Part shown: positions 1-9,900 of the stretch, in pieces | How positions within the stretch are numbered: the stretch's first letter is position 1 | Layout: each line of letters begins with the position of its first letter | NCBI GenBank assembly: GCA_960531495.1 | Contig: CAUIJY010000101.1 | Location: 62,001-126,000 of the forward strand | Direction: 5' to 3' | Source of the DNA: Zeus faber | Taxonomy: Eukaryota > Chordata > Actinopteri > Zeiformes > Zeidae | DNA: 64,000 bases | The notes under the pieces: model-generated | What the model was told of the DNA's origin: nothing | Database searches by the model: none | The model's input: the letters and a program-made list of their open reading frames with translations, nothing else | Translations under genes and position numbers: made by a program

Positions 1-562
1 TTTAAGCGTGGTTAAATAAACCTTGTTTGTTTTTGTTTCAAGTTGTTACGAATGGTTAAGATCACCTTGTTTGTTTTTTTGGTTACGGGTTTAAGCGTGG
101 TTAGGTACACCTTATTTGTTTCTGTTTCAAGTTTTTACGGATTGGTTCAGAACACCTTGTTTGTTCCTTATTACGGGTTTAAGCGTGGTTAAGTACACCT
201 TGTTAGTTTCTTGTTTAAAGTTGTTACGGATGGTTAAGATCACCTTGTTTGTTTTTTTGGTTACGGGTTTAAGCGTGGTTAGGTACACCTTATTTGTTTC
301 TGTTTCAAGTTTTTACGGATTGGTTCAGAACACCTTGTTTGTTCCTTATTACGGGTTTAAGCGTGGTTAAGTACACCTTGTTAGTTTCTTGTTTAAAGTT
401 GTTACGGATGGTTAAGATCACCTTGTTTGTTTTTTTGGTTACGGGTTTAAGCGTGGTTAGGTACACCTTATTTGTTTCTGTTACAAGTTTTTACGGATTG
501 GTTCAGAACACCTTGTTTGTTCCTTATTACGGGTTTAAGCGTGGTTAAGTACACCTTGTTAG
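1..562 (+). repeat. 178-bp higher-order satellite, truncated (copy 0)
   Basis: Base 1 matches base 1025 of the next macro-unit, so the head (S) of this unit should lie about 350 bp left of the window. The 178-bp period is anchored at 116, 294 and 472. Each period contains four diverged monomers of about 44 bp sharing the core GTGGTTAAGnnCACCTT. The third period stops after about 91 bp, where the sequence changes at a native GTTAG into TTAGGG repeats. One substitution near 482 distinguishes the last period. Open frames through the satellite begin at TTG and are not genes. Confidence 0.93.
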
Positions 563-675
563 TTAGGGTTAGGGTTAGGGTTAGGGTTAGGGTTAGGGTT
601 AGGGTTAGGGTTAGGGTTAGGGTTAGGGTTAGGGTTAGGGTTAGGGTTAGGGTTAGGGTTAGGGTTAGGGTTAGG
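563..675 (+). repeat. Interstitial telomeric tract 1, (TTAGGG)n
   Basis: About 18-19 uninterrupted TTAGGG repeats with the G-rich strand on +. The left junction lies inside the 178-bp satellite at a natural GTTAGTT, giving short homology to the hexamer. The right junction is the start of module S. The tract reads as a fossil chromosome end (inference) and can in principle form G-quadruplexes on the + strand. Confidence 0.97.
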
Positions 676-870
676 TTGGTTGAGTACTGTATTGATGATC
701 CCGTCTACCCAGTTTGGGTAGCCTGGTATGTATTGGTGAGTACTTTTCCTATGTTCCCCCCTGGCCAGAAAGGGCAGTTTGGTATAGGGGACCAAAGGTA
801 ATGCACGGGCCGTCGCACGTTATCAAGATTCTCCAATCCCGTATTATGTTAGGTAGAGAGTTAGGTTCCT
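676..870 (+). repeat. Module S (unit head)
   Basis: About 195 bp beginning TTGGTTGAGTACTG. I count 41 S heads in the window, always in + orientation. It contains a perfect stem CTACCCA/TGGGTAG with loop GTT (705-721) and TTTGGT/ACCAAA (778-796). The macro-unit version has an imperfect middle stem around CTGGCC that is better paired in the 1500-bp family. A frame through S starts at TTG, and the differences between S copies include amino-acid changes, so I do not call a protein. Confidence 0.9.
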
Positions 871-2250
871 GTTCAAGTTGTTGCGGATGGTTAAGAACGT
901 TTTGTTTGTTTTTTGTTCTGGGTGTAAACGTGGTTAAATACACCTTGTTTGTTTTTGTTTCCAGTTGTTTATGGATGGTTAAGAACACCCTATTTGTTTT
1001 ATTTGGGTGTTCATTTGTTATGGGTTTAAGCGTGGTTAAATAAACCTTGTTTGTTTTTGTTTCAAGTTGTTACGAATGGTTAAGATCACCTTGTTTGTTT
1101 TTTTGGTTACGGGTTTAAGCGTGGTTAGGTACACCTTATTTGTTTCTGTTTCAAGTTTTTACGGATTGGTTCAGAACACCTTGTTTGTTCCTTATTACGG
1201 GTTTAAGCGTGGTTAAGTACACCTTGTTAGTTTCTTGTTTAAAGTTGTTACGGATGGTTAAGATCACCTTGTTTGTTTTTTTGGTTACGGGTTTAAGCGT
1301 GGTTAGGTACACCTTATTTGTTTCTGTTTCAAGTTTTTACGGATTGGTTCAGAACACCTTGTTTGTTCCTTATTACGGGTTTAAGCGTGGTTAAGTACAC
1401 CTTGTTAGTTTCTTGTTTAAAGTTGTTACGGATGGTTAAGATCACCTTGTTTGTTTTTTTGGTTACGGGTTTAAGCGTGGTTAGGTACACCTTATTTGTT
1501 TCTGTTTCAAGTTTTTACGGATTGGTTCAGAACACCTTGTTTGTTCCTTATTACGGGTTTAAGCGTGGTTAAGTACACCTTGTTAGTTTCTTGTTTAAAG
1601 TTGTTACGGATGGTTAAGATCACCTTGTTTGTTTTTTTGGTTACGGGTTTAAGCGTGGTTAGGTACACCTTATTTGTTTCTGTTTCAAGTTTTTACGGAT
1701 TGGTTCAGAACACCTTGTTTGTTCCTTATTACGGGTTTAAGCGTGGTTAAGTACACCTTGTTAGTTTCTTGTTTAAAGTTGTTACGGATGGTTAAGATCA
1801 CCTTGTTTGTTTTTTTGGTTACGGGTTTAAGCGTGGTTAGGTACACCTTATTTGTTTCTGTTTCAAGTTTTTACGGATTGGTTCAGAACACCTTGTTTGT
1901 TCCTTATTACGGGTTTAAGCGTGGTTAAGTACACCTTGTTAGTTTCTTGTTTAAAGTTGTTACGGATGGTTAAGATCACCTTGTTTGTTTTTTTGGTTAC
2001 GGGTTTAAGCGTGGTTAGGTACACCTTATTTGTTTCTGTTTCAAGTTTTTACGGATTGGTTCAGAACACCTTGTTTGTTCCTTATTACGGGTTTAAGCGT
2101 GGTTAAGTACACCTTGTTAGTTTCTTGTTTAAAGTTGTTACGGATGGTAAGAAAACCTTGTTTGTTTTTTATTACGAGTTTAAGCGTGGTTAAGTACACC
2201 TTATTGTTTTTTGATTCAAGTTGTTACGGATGGTTAAGCGCACCCTGTTT
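871..2250 (+). repeat. Module M: diverged monomers plus 178-bp satellite
   Basis: Leading diverged 44-bp monomers (about 871-1139) pass into 178-bp periods anchored at 1140, 1318, 1496, 1674, 1852 and 2030, then into diverged monomers to about 2250. The 178-bp unit is a four-monomer higher-order repeat. Periods look identical by eye. The monomer also occurs twice in every 1500/1518-bp unit, so it is an older shared element. Confidence 0.93.
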
Positions 2251-2430
2251 CTTCTTTCTCTGAATTTCCATATGATTACTTTTAGGAATTTAGGACACAT
2301 TCATCAGTAGTGTACCTCAGGATCATTGAGTGTTTCAGCCTTTTAAACAAACTATACACCCTCTCCTTGAGGCAGGCCACCTGGGTTTGATCAAGACCCT
2401 GGTGTGTGTCCCCCGGTCAATTGGTTTTAT
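2251..2430 (+). repeat. Module P (conserved block with palindrome)
   Basis: About 175-180 bp, nearly identical to the block at 22478-22652 of the 1500-bp unit and its 1518-bp counterpart. Includes a 27-bp interrupted palindrome at 2378-2404: arms CACC/GGTG, then GGG/CCC, then an inner TTTGATCAAG. It is the best conserved stretch outside S. No open reading frame of note. Confidence 0.88.
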
Positions 2431-2735
2431 TTAAAAAAATGTGTTCGTTGGATTTCGTTGCATTTGGGTACGACCTTTATACGTTGGTAGGATATTCTTT
2501 TTCTTAGACTTTGAGTTTTTTTTTTGGTTAGGTTCTGTCTTTGTCATTGGGTAGTTCTTACTATGGTCATTCGGATTTTGTTGAGTTTCGGGTACGGTCT
2601 TTCTTTGTCGGTAAGATATTTCTGTCCTAGGATTCTGTTGAGTTTGGGTAAGTTTGTATCACTATTTTTTCTTAAGGTGCCTCCGGTATTATTGGTTGGA
2701 CTTTGTTGAGCTTGGATACGTTGCCTTTTAATTTA
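2431..2735 (+). repeat. Module Q: diverged 57-66-bp monomers
   Basis: Several degenerate copies of a monomer with core TTTTGTTGAGTTTGGGTA, followed by a pyrimidine-rich stretch. The same monomer occurs four times in each 1500-bp unit. A T-run near 2515-2525 varies in length between macro-units and shifts frames, which argues against coding. Boundaries are approximate. Confidence 0.75.
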
Positions 2736-3700
2736 TCCCAGGTACATTTCTGCTGTTGTTAGACGAGATAGTCGAGTTTGGCTAAATTGAAATACCGTTG
2801 TTCTAACGTTATTCAAGTTGGTCGGCTTTTGGTTATTTTCTTGGGTAAGCTATCGTCTGTTTGATGATAGTTTGGTTACTTCGGTTATAATGGATAATAA
2901 GATCTGATTACGGGTATGTCTTGGGAGTAAGTATAAATTAGACCTAGTAGAGTAAGTGGTTACTGTTATCTCCTAGGTATTATTATACAGGTTGGGTTAA
3001 AGGATGGAGATAGGTAGTTAGTTCTAAAAGGTCTAGGTCCCGGTGCATCCACGGCCTGGTCCCTAAGTTTGGACCAGGGGATGAGGAAATAAGGGTGTGA
3101 AAATTTAAATTGCTGTAAAAACAGCATTCTACTTTTAAAGGAACAATTCCTGTGTCCCGTACACCGCACAACTCCAGGAATTGTCCAATATATCTATGTT
3201 TTTTTTAGTTTTACACCTAGAAACCTTGGATAACACTTACCCCAGCCAGGTCTTCATTATTTTATCACTTAAATTTCGTATAGGGTCTACTCGGGTTATA
3301 TCTTTCACCCTCCTGGTTCCTGGGATTTTATGTTTTTAATAATGTAGTTGGGGTCCTGAATATTATATTTAGAATTTCATTAAACGATTGGTGGCATATA
3401 AATATTTTTTCGTGCAATAAAATGCGTGAAGAAATTAAAATTAAAAGTACCCATGGTTCATAGCGGTTTTTTTCGGTAGGAACGGCCGCTACTTCCTGAA
3501 GGGGAGTCTCTAGCATGATGTTCATCCTCTGATTGGTCCTCTATAATTATCCCATAATTCCTCTATTTAATTAGTTGACTATGTTTTTGTATGTTAAATA
3601 ATTTTCAATAGCCTACTGAAGTTATTTTAACCAGAAAAAACATCGCGGAAGTGTTTCATTAAAGTGGGGATGTTGTAGGTTTTTTTTAAAAAAAACGGTA
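2736..3700. other. Non-coding segment found only in macro-units
   Basis: About 0.95 kb with no counterpart in the 1500/1518-bp units. I see no credible gene or tRNA; the only open frames are short minus-strand frames of 62-67 codons. It contains a hairpin cluster (3055-3184) and ends in T8A8 (3680-3695), immediately before the GC-rich island. Copies occur at 8992-9957, about 15175-16141 and about 21047-22003. Confidence 0.8.
3055..3184. other. Cluster of three perfect stem-loops
   Basis: Stem 1: CCTGGTCC/GGACCAGG, 3055-3062 with 3071-3078, loop 8 nt. Stem 2: TGCTGT/ACAGCA, 3111-3116 with 3121-3126, loop AAAA. Stem 3: ACAATTCCTG/CAGGAATTGT, 3143-3152 with 3175-3184, loop 22 nt. All are perfect and repeat in the other macro-units (about 9312, 15492 and 21364). 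Could be a structured RNA or DNA cruciforms; no family recognised. Confidence 0.6.
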
Positions 3701-3975
3701 CCATGAGCGATAGCGGTAGCGCTTGTAATGACATGACAGCGGGAAAACAAAATAATCTCCGGGTGGACAACTTCTGTCCAAAAAAATCCGGTCGACAGCG
3801 AGCAACTCGCCGCCGAGAAAAGCGGCCCTCAAAGAGAAGTAAAGGCAGTCCATCGGCATCGCGAGCGAAACTCGCGCCGCGATTAAAGTGGCACTCCATC
3901 ACTCTCGGTGGATCCGGCTGACTACACACACTACGCGTGGGGCTATACACTTGGGCACGGAGAACGCTCCGTGTT
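3696..3975. other. GC-rich island
   Basis: About 280 bp clearly richer in G+C and CpG than its surroundings, between a T8A8 tract and a long A/T-only stretch. Contains perfect hairpins TGGACA/TGTCCA (3764-3780), GCGAG/CTCGC with loop CAA (3798-3810), GCCGC/GCGGC (3809-3826), CGCGAG/CTCGCG with loop CGAAA (3860-3876) and CACGGAG/CTCCGTG with loop AACG (3956-3973). Absent from the 1500/1518-bp families. The composition contrast suggests a foreign or captured fragment (inference). Confidence 0.75.
3703..3921 (+). CDS. Candidate small basic protein, 72 aa (copy 1)
   Basis: I do not recognise this product. It is one of the few frames in the window that starts at ATG, with A at -3 (ACCATGA), a favourable eukaryotic start context, and it ends at TGA. 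The first ~20 residues are polar (Ser/Asp/Asn/Thr); residues about 29-50 are strongly basic with clustered Arg/Lys (RQRATRRREKRPSKRSK), resembling a nuclear-localisation or nucleic-acid-binding stretch; the end is Trp-His then Gly/Ser. No signal peptide or membrane segment. Copies at 9960 and 16145 differ only by Lys to Gln in the PK(K/Q)SG segment. The opposite strand is also open, as expected of GC-rich DNA, so this may be chance, an exon or a gene remnant. Copy 4 was truncated just before it. Confidence 0.22.
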   Translation: MSDSGSACNDMTAGKQNNLRVDNFCPKKSGRQRATRRREKRPSKRSKGSPSASRAKLAPRLKWHSITLGGSG

Positions 3976-4140
3976 GGAATGTCCGTAGTTATTATATAAA
4001 TATATAAATAAATAGAAAAAACTAATAAATAAATACATAAATAATTTAGAAAAAATCTATAAATATATAAAAAAATATATATAAAAAATATAATAAAAAC
4101 ATAATAAAAAAATATATATGAAAAAAATATATATATATAA
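3976..4140. repeat. AT-only low-complexity tract
   Basis: Nearly pure A/T of the TAAATA/ATATAT type, starting about 3990, just after the CACGGAG hairpin. Length differs slightly in copy 3 (about 16430-16580). Such tracts unwind easily and can act as replication-origin or matrix-attachment sequence, but nothing here shows function. Spurious isoleucine/tyrosine/phenylalanine-rich frames cross it. Confidence 0.8.
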
Positions 4141-4257
4141 AAACAAACCTTCCCACATAACTATTCATTTTAACTACATCTGTAGTAATTAGAGATTTTA
4201 GGGTTGGGGAAAGGGGTGGGGTTTTTTTTGTTACGTTTTTTTTATATATAAAAAAGA
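4141..4257. other. Short spacer
   Basis: Mixed spacer with a small inverted repeat ACTACA/TGTAGT (4173-4186) and G- and T-runs leading into the degenerate telomeric block. No gene seen. Confidence 0.6.
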
Positions 4258-5019
4258 TTGGGTAACAGTGATGGTTTTAGAGCTAAGGTTAGGTTTAGGG
4301 TTAGGTCTAAGGTTAGGCTCAGGGCTAGGTTTAGGGTTAGGTTTAGGGTTAGGTTTAGGGTTAGATTGAGGGTTAAGTTTAGGGTTAGATTGAGGGTTAA
4401 GTTTAGGGTTGGATTGAGGGTTAAGTTTAGGGTTAGGTTTAGGGTTAGGTTAAGCGCTAGGGTTAGGTTTAGGGTCGGGTTTAGGGCTAGGTCTTAGGGT
4501 TAACGTTAGGGTTAGGTTTAGAACCAGGGCTAGGGTTAGTTTTAGAATTAGGTTTAGGGCTAGGTTAGGGTTAGGGTTAGGGTTAGGGGTTAGGGGTTAG
4601 GGTTAGGGTTAGGGTGGGGAATATGGTTAGGGTAGGGGTTGGGGTTAGGTTTAGATTCAGAGTTAGGTTGGGGTTAGTTAAGCTTAAGGTTGGGGTTGGG
4701 GTTAGGGTTAGGGTTAGGGTTGGGAATGTGTTGAGGGTAGGGGTTAAGTTTAGGGTTTAGGTCCGGATTCAGGATTGGGTAAGGGTTAATAGGGTTAGGG
4801 TTAGGGTTAGGGTTAGGGTTAGGAATGTGTTAAGGGTAGGGGTTAGGGTTAGGGTTAGGTTTGGATTCAAGGACTCGTGTTAAGGGTTAGGGTTAGGGTT
4901 TAGGGTTTGGGTTAGGGTTAGGGTTAGGGTTTGGGTTAGGGTTAGGGTTGGGAATATGTTAAGGGTTAGGGTTAGGGTTAGGGTTAGGGTTAGGGTTGGG
5001 AATGTGTTGAGGGTTTACC
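4258..5019 (+). repeat. Module D: degenerate telomeric repeats (expanded)
   Basis: About 760 bp of TTAGGG variants (TTTAGGG, TTGAGGG, TTAAGG, CTAGGG, GGGTTGGGG) interspersed with short perfect runs and a recurrent spacer of the type GGGAATGTGTTGAGGG. The counterpart in each 1500-bp unit is about 240 bp. Frames rich in Arg-Val-Arg-Phe are hexamer translations. In copy 3 the block is about 30 bp shorter, by loss of hexamer-like pieces. Confidence 0.92.
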
Positions 5020-6291
5020 AAGTATATTGGGATAGACTCCGGGTTACGGTTAGTTTGTTTGTTATGAAGATTAATTCATTATAAGGTTTATTTTTAGAAG
5101 GAGCAAGAGGGAGGTAGGAGGGAGGTAGAGGGAAGGAGAGCCGTCTGTTCGGACTGCATTCTCCTCCTGCCTGTTCGGGCTGTTCTCTACCGTCCCAACT
5201 CTCTCATTTTCATGAGAGAAAGGGAAGAGAGTGAAAAAAAGGTTTGTGAGTTAAATTGTTTGGGTTATTTTGTTCGGGCATAAATTCTAATTGGTCCTAG
5301 GTGGTAGTGGGTTATATTAATCCGGTAATGTTATATCAAGTATATTGGGATAGATACCGGGTTACGGTTAGTTCGTTTGTTATGAAGATTAATTCATTAT
5401 AAGGTTTATTTTTAGAAGGAGCAAGAGGGAGGTAGGCGGGAGGTAGAGGGAAGGAGAGCCGTCTGTTCGGACTGCATTCTCCTCCTGCCTGTTCGGGCTG
5501 TTCTCTACCGTCCCAACTCTCTCATTTTCATGAGAGAAAGGGAAGAGAGTGAAAAAAAGGTTTGTGAGTTAAATTGTTTGGGTTATTTTGTTCGGGCATA
5601 AATTCTAATTGGTCCTAGGTGGTAGTGGGTTATATTAATCCGGTAATGTTTTATTAAGTATATTGGGATAGACTCCGGGTTACGGTTAGTTTGTTTGTTA
5701 TGAAGATTAATTCATTATAAGGTTTATTTTTAGAAGGAGCAAGAGGGAGGTAGGAGGGAGGTAGAGGGAAGGAGAGCCGTCTGTTCGGACTGCATTCTCC
5801 TCCTGCCTGTTCGGGCTGTTCTCTACCGTCCCAACTCTCTCATTTTCATGAGAGAAAGGGAAGAGAGTGAAAAAAAGGTTTGTGAGTTAAATTGTTTGGT
5901 TTATTTTGTTCGGGCGTAAATTCTAATTGGTCCTAGGTGGTAGTGGGTTATATTAATCCGGTAATGTTATATCAAGTATATTGGGATAGACTCCGGGTTA
6001 CGGTTAGTTTGTTTGTTATGAAGATTAATTCATTATAAGGTTTATTTTTAGAAGGAGCAAGAGGGAGGTAGGAGGGAGGTAGAGGGAAGGAGAGCCGTCT
6101 GTTCGGACTGCATTCTCCTCCTGCCTGTTCGGGCTGTTCTCTACCGTCCCAACTCTCTCATTTTCATGAGAGAAAGGGAAGAGAGTGAAAAAAAGGTTTG
6201 TGAGTTAAATTGTTTGGGTTATTTTGTTCGGGCGTAAATTCTAATTGGTCCTAGGTGGTAGTGGGTTATATTAATCCGGAAATGTTATATC
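5020..6291 (+). repeat. 4 x 318-bp tandem repeat (expanded module H)
   Basis: Starts of AAGTATATTGGG at 5020, 5338, 5656, 5974 and 6292 give four exact 318-bp periods. Each contains a purine-rich mirror repeat (GAGGGAGG-TA-GGAGGGAG at 5107-5124) followed by three hairpins. The core is homologous to 23150-23300 of the 1500-bp unit, where it is single-copy. A 15-17-bp stub follows (6292-6308) before an S head. Confidence 0.93.
5143..5219. other. Triple hairpin of module H (318-bp family)
   Basis: Hairpin 1: GTCT-GTTC-GGAC (5143-5154). Hairpin 2: GCCT-GTTC-GGGC (5169-5180), the same loop with one changed pair. Hairpin 3: TCTCTCAT-TTTC-ATGAGAGA (5200-5219), 8 perfect pairs. In the 1500/1518-bp families hairpin 3 closes with G-C instead of T-A, keeping the stem. 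Candidate structured RNA or DNA element; no known family recognised. Confidence 0.6.
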
Positions 6292-6308
6292 AAGTATATT
6301 GGGATACG

Positions 6309-6730
6309 TTGGTTGAGTACTGTATTGATGATCCCGTCTACCCAGTTTGGGTAGCCTGGTATGTATTGGTGAGTACTTTTCCTATGTTCCCCCCTGGCCA
6401 GCAAGGGCAGTTTGGTATAGGGGACCAAAGGTAATGCACGGGCCGTCGCACGTTATCAAGATTCTCCAATCCCGTATTATGTTAGGTAGAGAGTTAGGTT
6501 CCTGTTCAAGTTGTTGCGGATGGTTAAGAACGTTTTGTTTGTTTTTTGTTCTGGGTTTAACCGTGGCAAAATACACCTTGTTGGTTTTTGTTTCAAGTTG
6601 TTATGGATGGTTAAGAACACCCTATTTGTTTTTTTTGGGTGTTCATTTGTTATGGGTTTAAGCGTGGTTAAATAAACCTTATTTGTTTTTGTTCCAAGTT
6701 GTTACGAATGGTTAAGATCACCTTGTTTGA
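6309..6730 (+). repeat. S head plus truncated M monomers
   Basis: An S module preceded directly by a broken 318-bp repeat (GGGATA then CG), with no telomeric hexamers. It continues into about 200 bp of 44-bp monomers and is cut inside a monomer at about 6730. Copies at 12566-12987 and 18720-19141. Confidence 0.88.
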
Positions 6731-6931
6731 TTTGTTGAGTACTGTATTGATGATTCCGTTTACCCAGTTGGGTATCCTGGCATGTATTGGTGAGTACTAT
6801 TCCTATGTTCCCCCCTGGCCAGCATGGGCAGTTTGGTATAGGGGACCAAAGGTAATGCACGGTCTTGGTAAGATAATACATATAATGGGTTATAAGGAGA
6901 ATCTGCTTTCCGAGGCACAGGCTAGGTTAGG
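6731..6931 (+). repeat. S head fused directly to tail E
   Basis: A diverged S (start TTTGTTGAG, 1-bp deletion in the stem loop, several substitutions) runs to AATGCACGGTCTTGG and then joins the last ~70 bp of a unit (TAAGATAATACATATAATGG onward). It is effectively a unit lacking its interior. Copies at 12988-13188 and 19142-19342. Confidence 0.87.
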
Positions 6932-9900
6932 TTGGTTGAGTACTGTATTGATGATCCCGTCTACCCAGTTTGGGTAGCCTGGTATGTATTGGTGAGTACT
7001 TTTCCTATGTTCCCCCCTGGCCAGAAAGGGCAGTTTGGTATAGGGGACCAAAGGTAATGCACGGGCCGTCGCACGTTATCAAGATTCTCCAATCCCGTAT
7101 TATGTTAGGTAGAGAGTTAGGTTCCTGTTCAAGTTGTTGCGGATGGTTAAGAACGTTTTGTTTGTTTTTTGTTCTGGGTGTAAACGTGGTTAAATACACC
7201 TTGTTTGTTTTTGTTTCCAGTTGTTTATGGATGGTTAAGAACACCCTATTTGTTTTATTTGGGTGTTCATTTGTTATGGGTTTAAGCGTGGTTAAATAAA
7301 CCTTGTTTGTTTTTGTTTCAAGTTGTTACGAATGGTTAAGATCACCTTGTTTGTTTTTTTGGTTACGGGTTTAAGCGTGGTTAGGTACACCTTATTTGTT
7401 TCTGTTTCAAGTTTTTACGGATTGGTTCAGAACACCTTGTTTGTTCCTTATTACGGGTTTAAGCGTGGTTAAGTACACCTTGTTAGTTTCTTGTTTAAAG
7501 TTGTTACGGATGGTTAAGATCACCTTGTTTGTTTTTTTGGTTACGGGTTTAAGCGTGGTTAGGTACACCTTATTTGTTTCTGTTTCAAGTTTTTACGGAT
7601 TGGTTCAGAACACCTTGTTTGTTCCTTATTACGGGTTTAAGCGTGGTTAAGTACACCTTGTTAGTTTCTTGTTTAAAGTTGTTACGGATGGTTAAGATCA
7701 CCTTGTTTGTTTTTTTGGTTACGGGTTTAAGCGTGGTTAGGTACACCTTATTTGTTTCTGTTTCAAGTTTTTACGGATTGGTTCAGAACACCTTGTTTGT
7801 TCCTTATTACGGGTTTAAGCGTGGTTAAGTACACCTTGTTAGTTTCTTGTTTAAAGTTGTTACGGATGGTTAAGATCACCTTGTTTGTTTTTTTGGTTAC
7901 GGGTTTAAGCGTGGTTAGGTACACCTTATTTGTTTCTGTTTCAAGTTTTTACGGATTGGTTCAGAACACCTTGTTTGTTCCTTATTACGGGTTTAAGCGT
8001 GGTTAAGTACACCTTGTTAGTTTCTTGTTTAAAGTTGTTACGGATGGTTAAGATCACCTTGTTTGTTTTTTTGGTTACGGGTTTAAGCGTGGTTAGGTAC
8101 ACCTTATTTGTTTCTGTTTCAAGTTTTTACGGATTGGTTCAGAACACCTTGTTTGTTCCTTATTACGGGTTTAAGCGTGGTTAAGTACACCTTGTTAGTT
8201 TCTTGTTTAAAGTTGTTACGGATGGTTAAGATCACCTTGTTTGTTTTTTTGGTTACGGGTTTAAGCGTGGTTAGGTACACCTTATTTGTTTCTGTTTCAA
8301 GTTTTTACGGATTGGTTCAGAACACCTTGTTTGTTCCTTATTACGGGTTTAAGCGTGGTTAAGTACACCTTGTTAGTTTCTTGTTTAAAGTTGTTACGGA
8401 TGGTAAGAAAACCTTGTTTGTTTTTTATTACGAGTTTAAGCGTGGTTAAGTACACCTTATTGTTTTTTGATTCAAGTTGTTACGGATGGTTAAGCGCACC
8501 CTGTTTCTTCTTTCTCTGAATTTCCATATGATTACTTTTAGGAATTTAGGACACATTCATCAGTAGTGTACCTCAGGATCATTGAGTGTTTCAGCCTTTT
8601 AAACAAACTATACACCCTCTCCTTGAGGCAGGCCACCTGGGTTTGATCAAGACCCTGGTGTGTGTCCCCCGGTCAATTGGTTTTATTTAAAAAAATGTGT
8701 TCGTTGGATTTCGTTGCATTTGGGTACGACCTTTATACGTTGGTAGGATATTCTTTTTCTTAGACTTTGAGTTTTTTTTTTTGGTTAGGTTCTGTCTTTG
8801 TCATTGGGTAGTTCTTACTATGGTCATTCGGATTTTGTTGAGTTTCGGGTACGGTCTTTCTTTGTCGGTAAGATATTTCTGTCCTAGGATTCTGTTGAGT
8901 TTGGGTAAGTTTGTATCACTATTTTTTCTTAAGGTGCCTCCGGTATTATTGGTTGGACTTTGTTGAGCTTGGATACGTTGCCTTTTAATTTATCCCAGGT
9001 ACATTTCTGCTGTTGTTAGACGAGATAGTCGAGTTTGGCTAAATTGAAATACCGTTGTTCTAACGTTATTCAAGTTGGTCGGCTTTTGGTTATTTTCTTG
9101 GGTAAGCTATCGTCTGTTTGATGATAGTTTGGTTACTTCGGTTATAATGGATAATAAGATCTGATTACGGGTATGTCTTGGGAGTAAGTATAAATTAGAC
9201 CTAGTAGAGTAAGTGGTTACTGTTATCTCCTAGGTATTATTATACAGGTTGGGTTAAAGGATGGAGATAGGTAGTTAGTTCTAAAAGGTCTAGGTCCCGG
9301 TGCATCCACGGCCTGGTCCCTAAGTTTGGACCAGGGGATGAGGAAATAAGGGTGTGAAAATTTAAATTGCTGTAAAAACAGCATTCTACTTTTAAAGGAA
9401 CAATTCCTGTGTCCCGTACACCGCACAACTCCAGGAATTGTCCAATATATCTATGTTTTTTTTAGTTTTACACCTAGAAACCTTGGATAACACTTACCCC
9501 AGCCAGGTCTTCATTATTTTATCACTTAAATTTCGTATAGGGTCTACTCGGGTTATATCTTTCACCCTCCTGGTTCCTGGGATTTTATGTTTTTAATAAT
9601 GTAGTTGGGGTCCTGAATATTATATTTAGAATTTCATTAAACGATTGGTGGCATATAAATATTTTTTCGTGCAATAAAATGCGTGAAGAAATTAAAATTA
9701 AAAGTACCCATGGTTCATAGCGGTTTTTTTCGGTAGGAACGGCCGCTACTTCCTGAAGGGGAGTCTCTAGCATGATGTTCATCCTCTGATTGGTCCTCTA
9801 TAATTATCCCATAATTCCTCTATTTAATTAGTTGACTATGTTTTTGTATGTTAAATAATTTTCAATAGCCTACTGAAGTTATTTTAACCAGAAAAAACAT

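Larger units (their letters stand above)
676..6931 (+). repeat. Macro-unit copy 1 (about 6.26 kb)
   Basis: Complete macro-unit, repeated at a 6256-6257-bp offset in copy 2. Order: S head, 178-bp satellite, P block, Q monomers, a segment found only in macro-units, GC-rich island, AT-rich tract, degenerate telomeric repeats, four 318-bp repeats, an S+M fragment, and an S head fused to tail E. Differences seen from copy 2 are few: one A/C at the ORF Lys/Gln codon near 3787, a C/A near 5434, and homopolymer length near 2520. Confidence 0.93.

Noticed and set aside
563-675. Actual chromosome terminus
   Set aside because: All telomeric tracts are internal and followed by further subtelomeric units; no terminal tract lies in this window.
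561-801. Val-Arg and Asn-Pro repeat proteins
   Set aside because: Direct translations of (TTAGGG)n and its complement.
676-870. 5S rRNA, tRNA or SRP-like RNA in module S
   Set aside because: GATCCCGTCT and AGCCTGGTAT recall 5S or pol III promoter boxes, but order and spacing do not fit and no B box or T-run terminator is placed correctly.
714-1043. Open frames through S and the 178-bp satellite (74-109 codons), found dozens of times
   Set aside because: All start at TTG rather than ATG and are repeat translations; differences between S copies include amino-acid changes with no sign of protein constraint.
3895-3920. 5.8S rRNA start-like sequence (CACTCTCGGTGGAT)
   Set aside because: Similarity is limited to about a dozen bases and the downstream conserved 5.8S sequence is absent.
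3627-3950. 107-codon minus-strand frame over the GC island (156 codons in copy 3)
   Set aside because: Starts at GTG, mirrors the + frame in GC-rich DNA, and its extension in copy 3 is A/T low complexity. No recognisable domain.
3696-3975. Cloning-vector contamination in the GC island
   Set aside because: It has several 6-bp palindromes (GGTACC, GTCGAC, GGATCC, ACGCGT), but about four are expected by chance in this length, and it recurs in the same colinear position in three macro-units.
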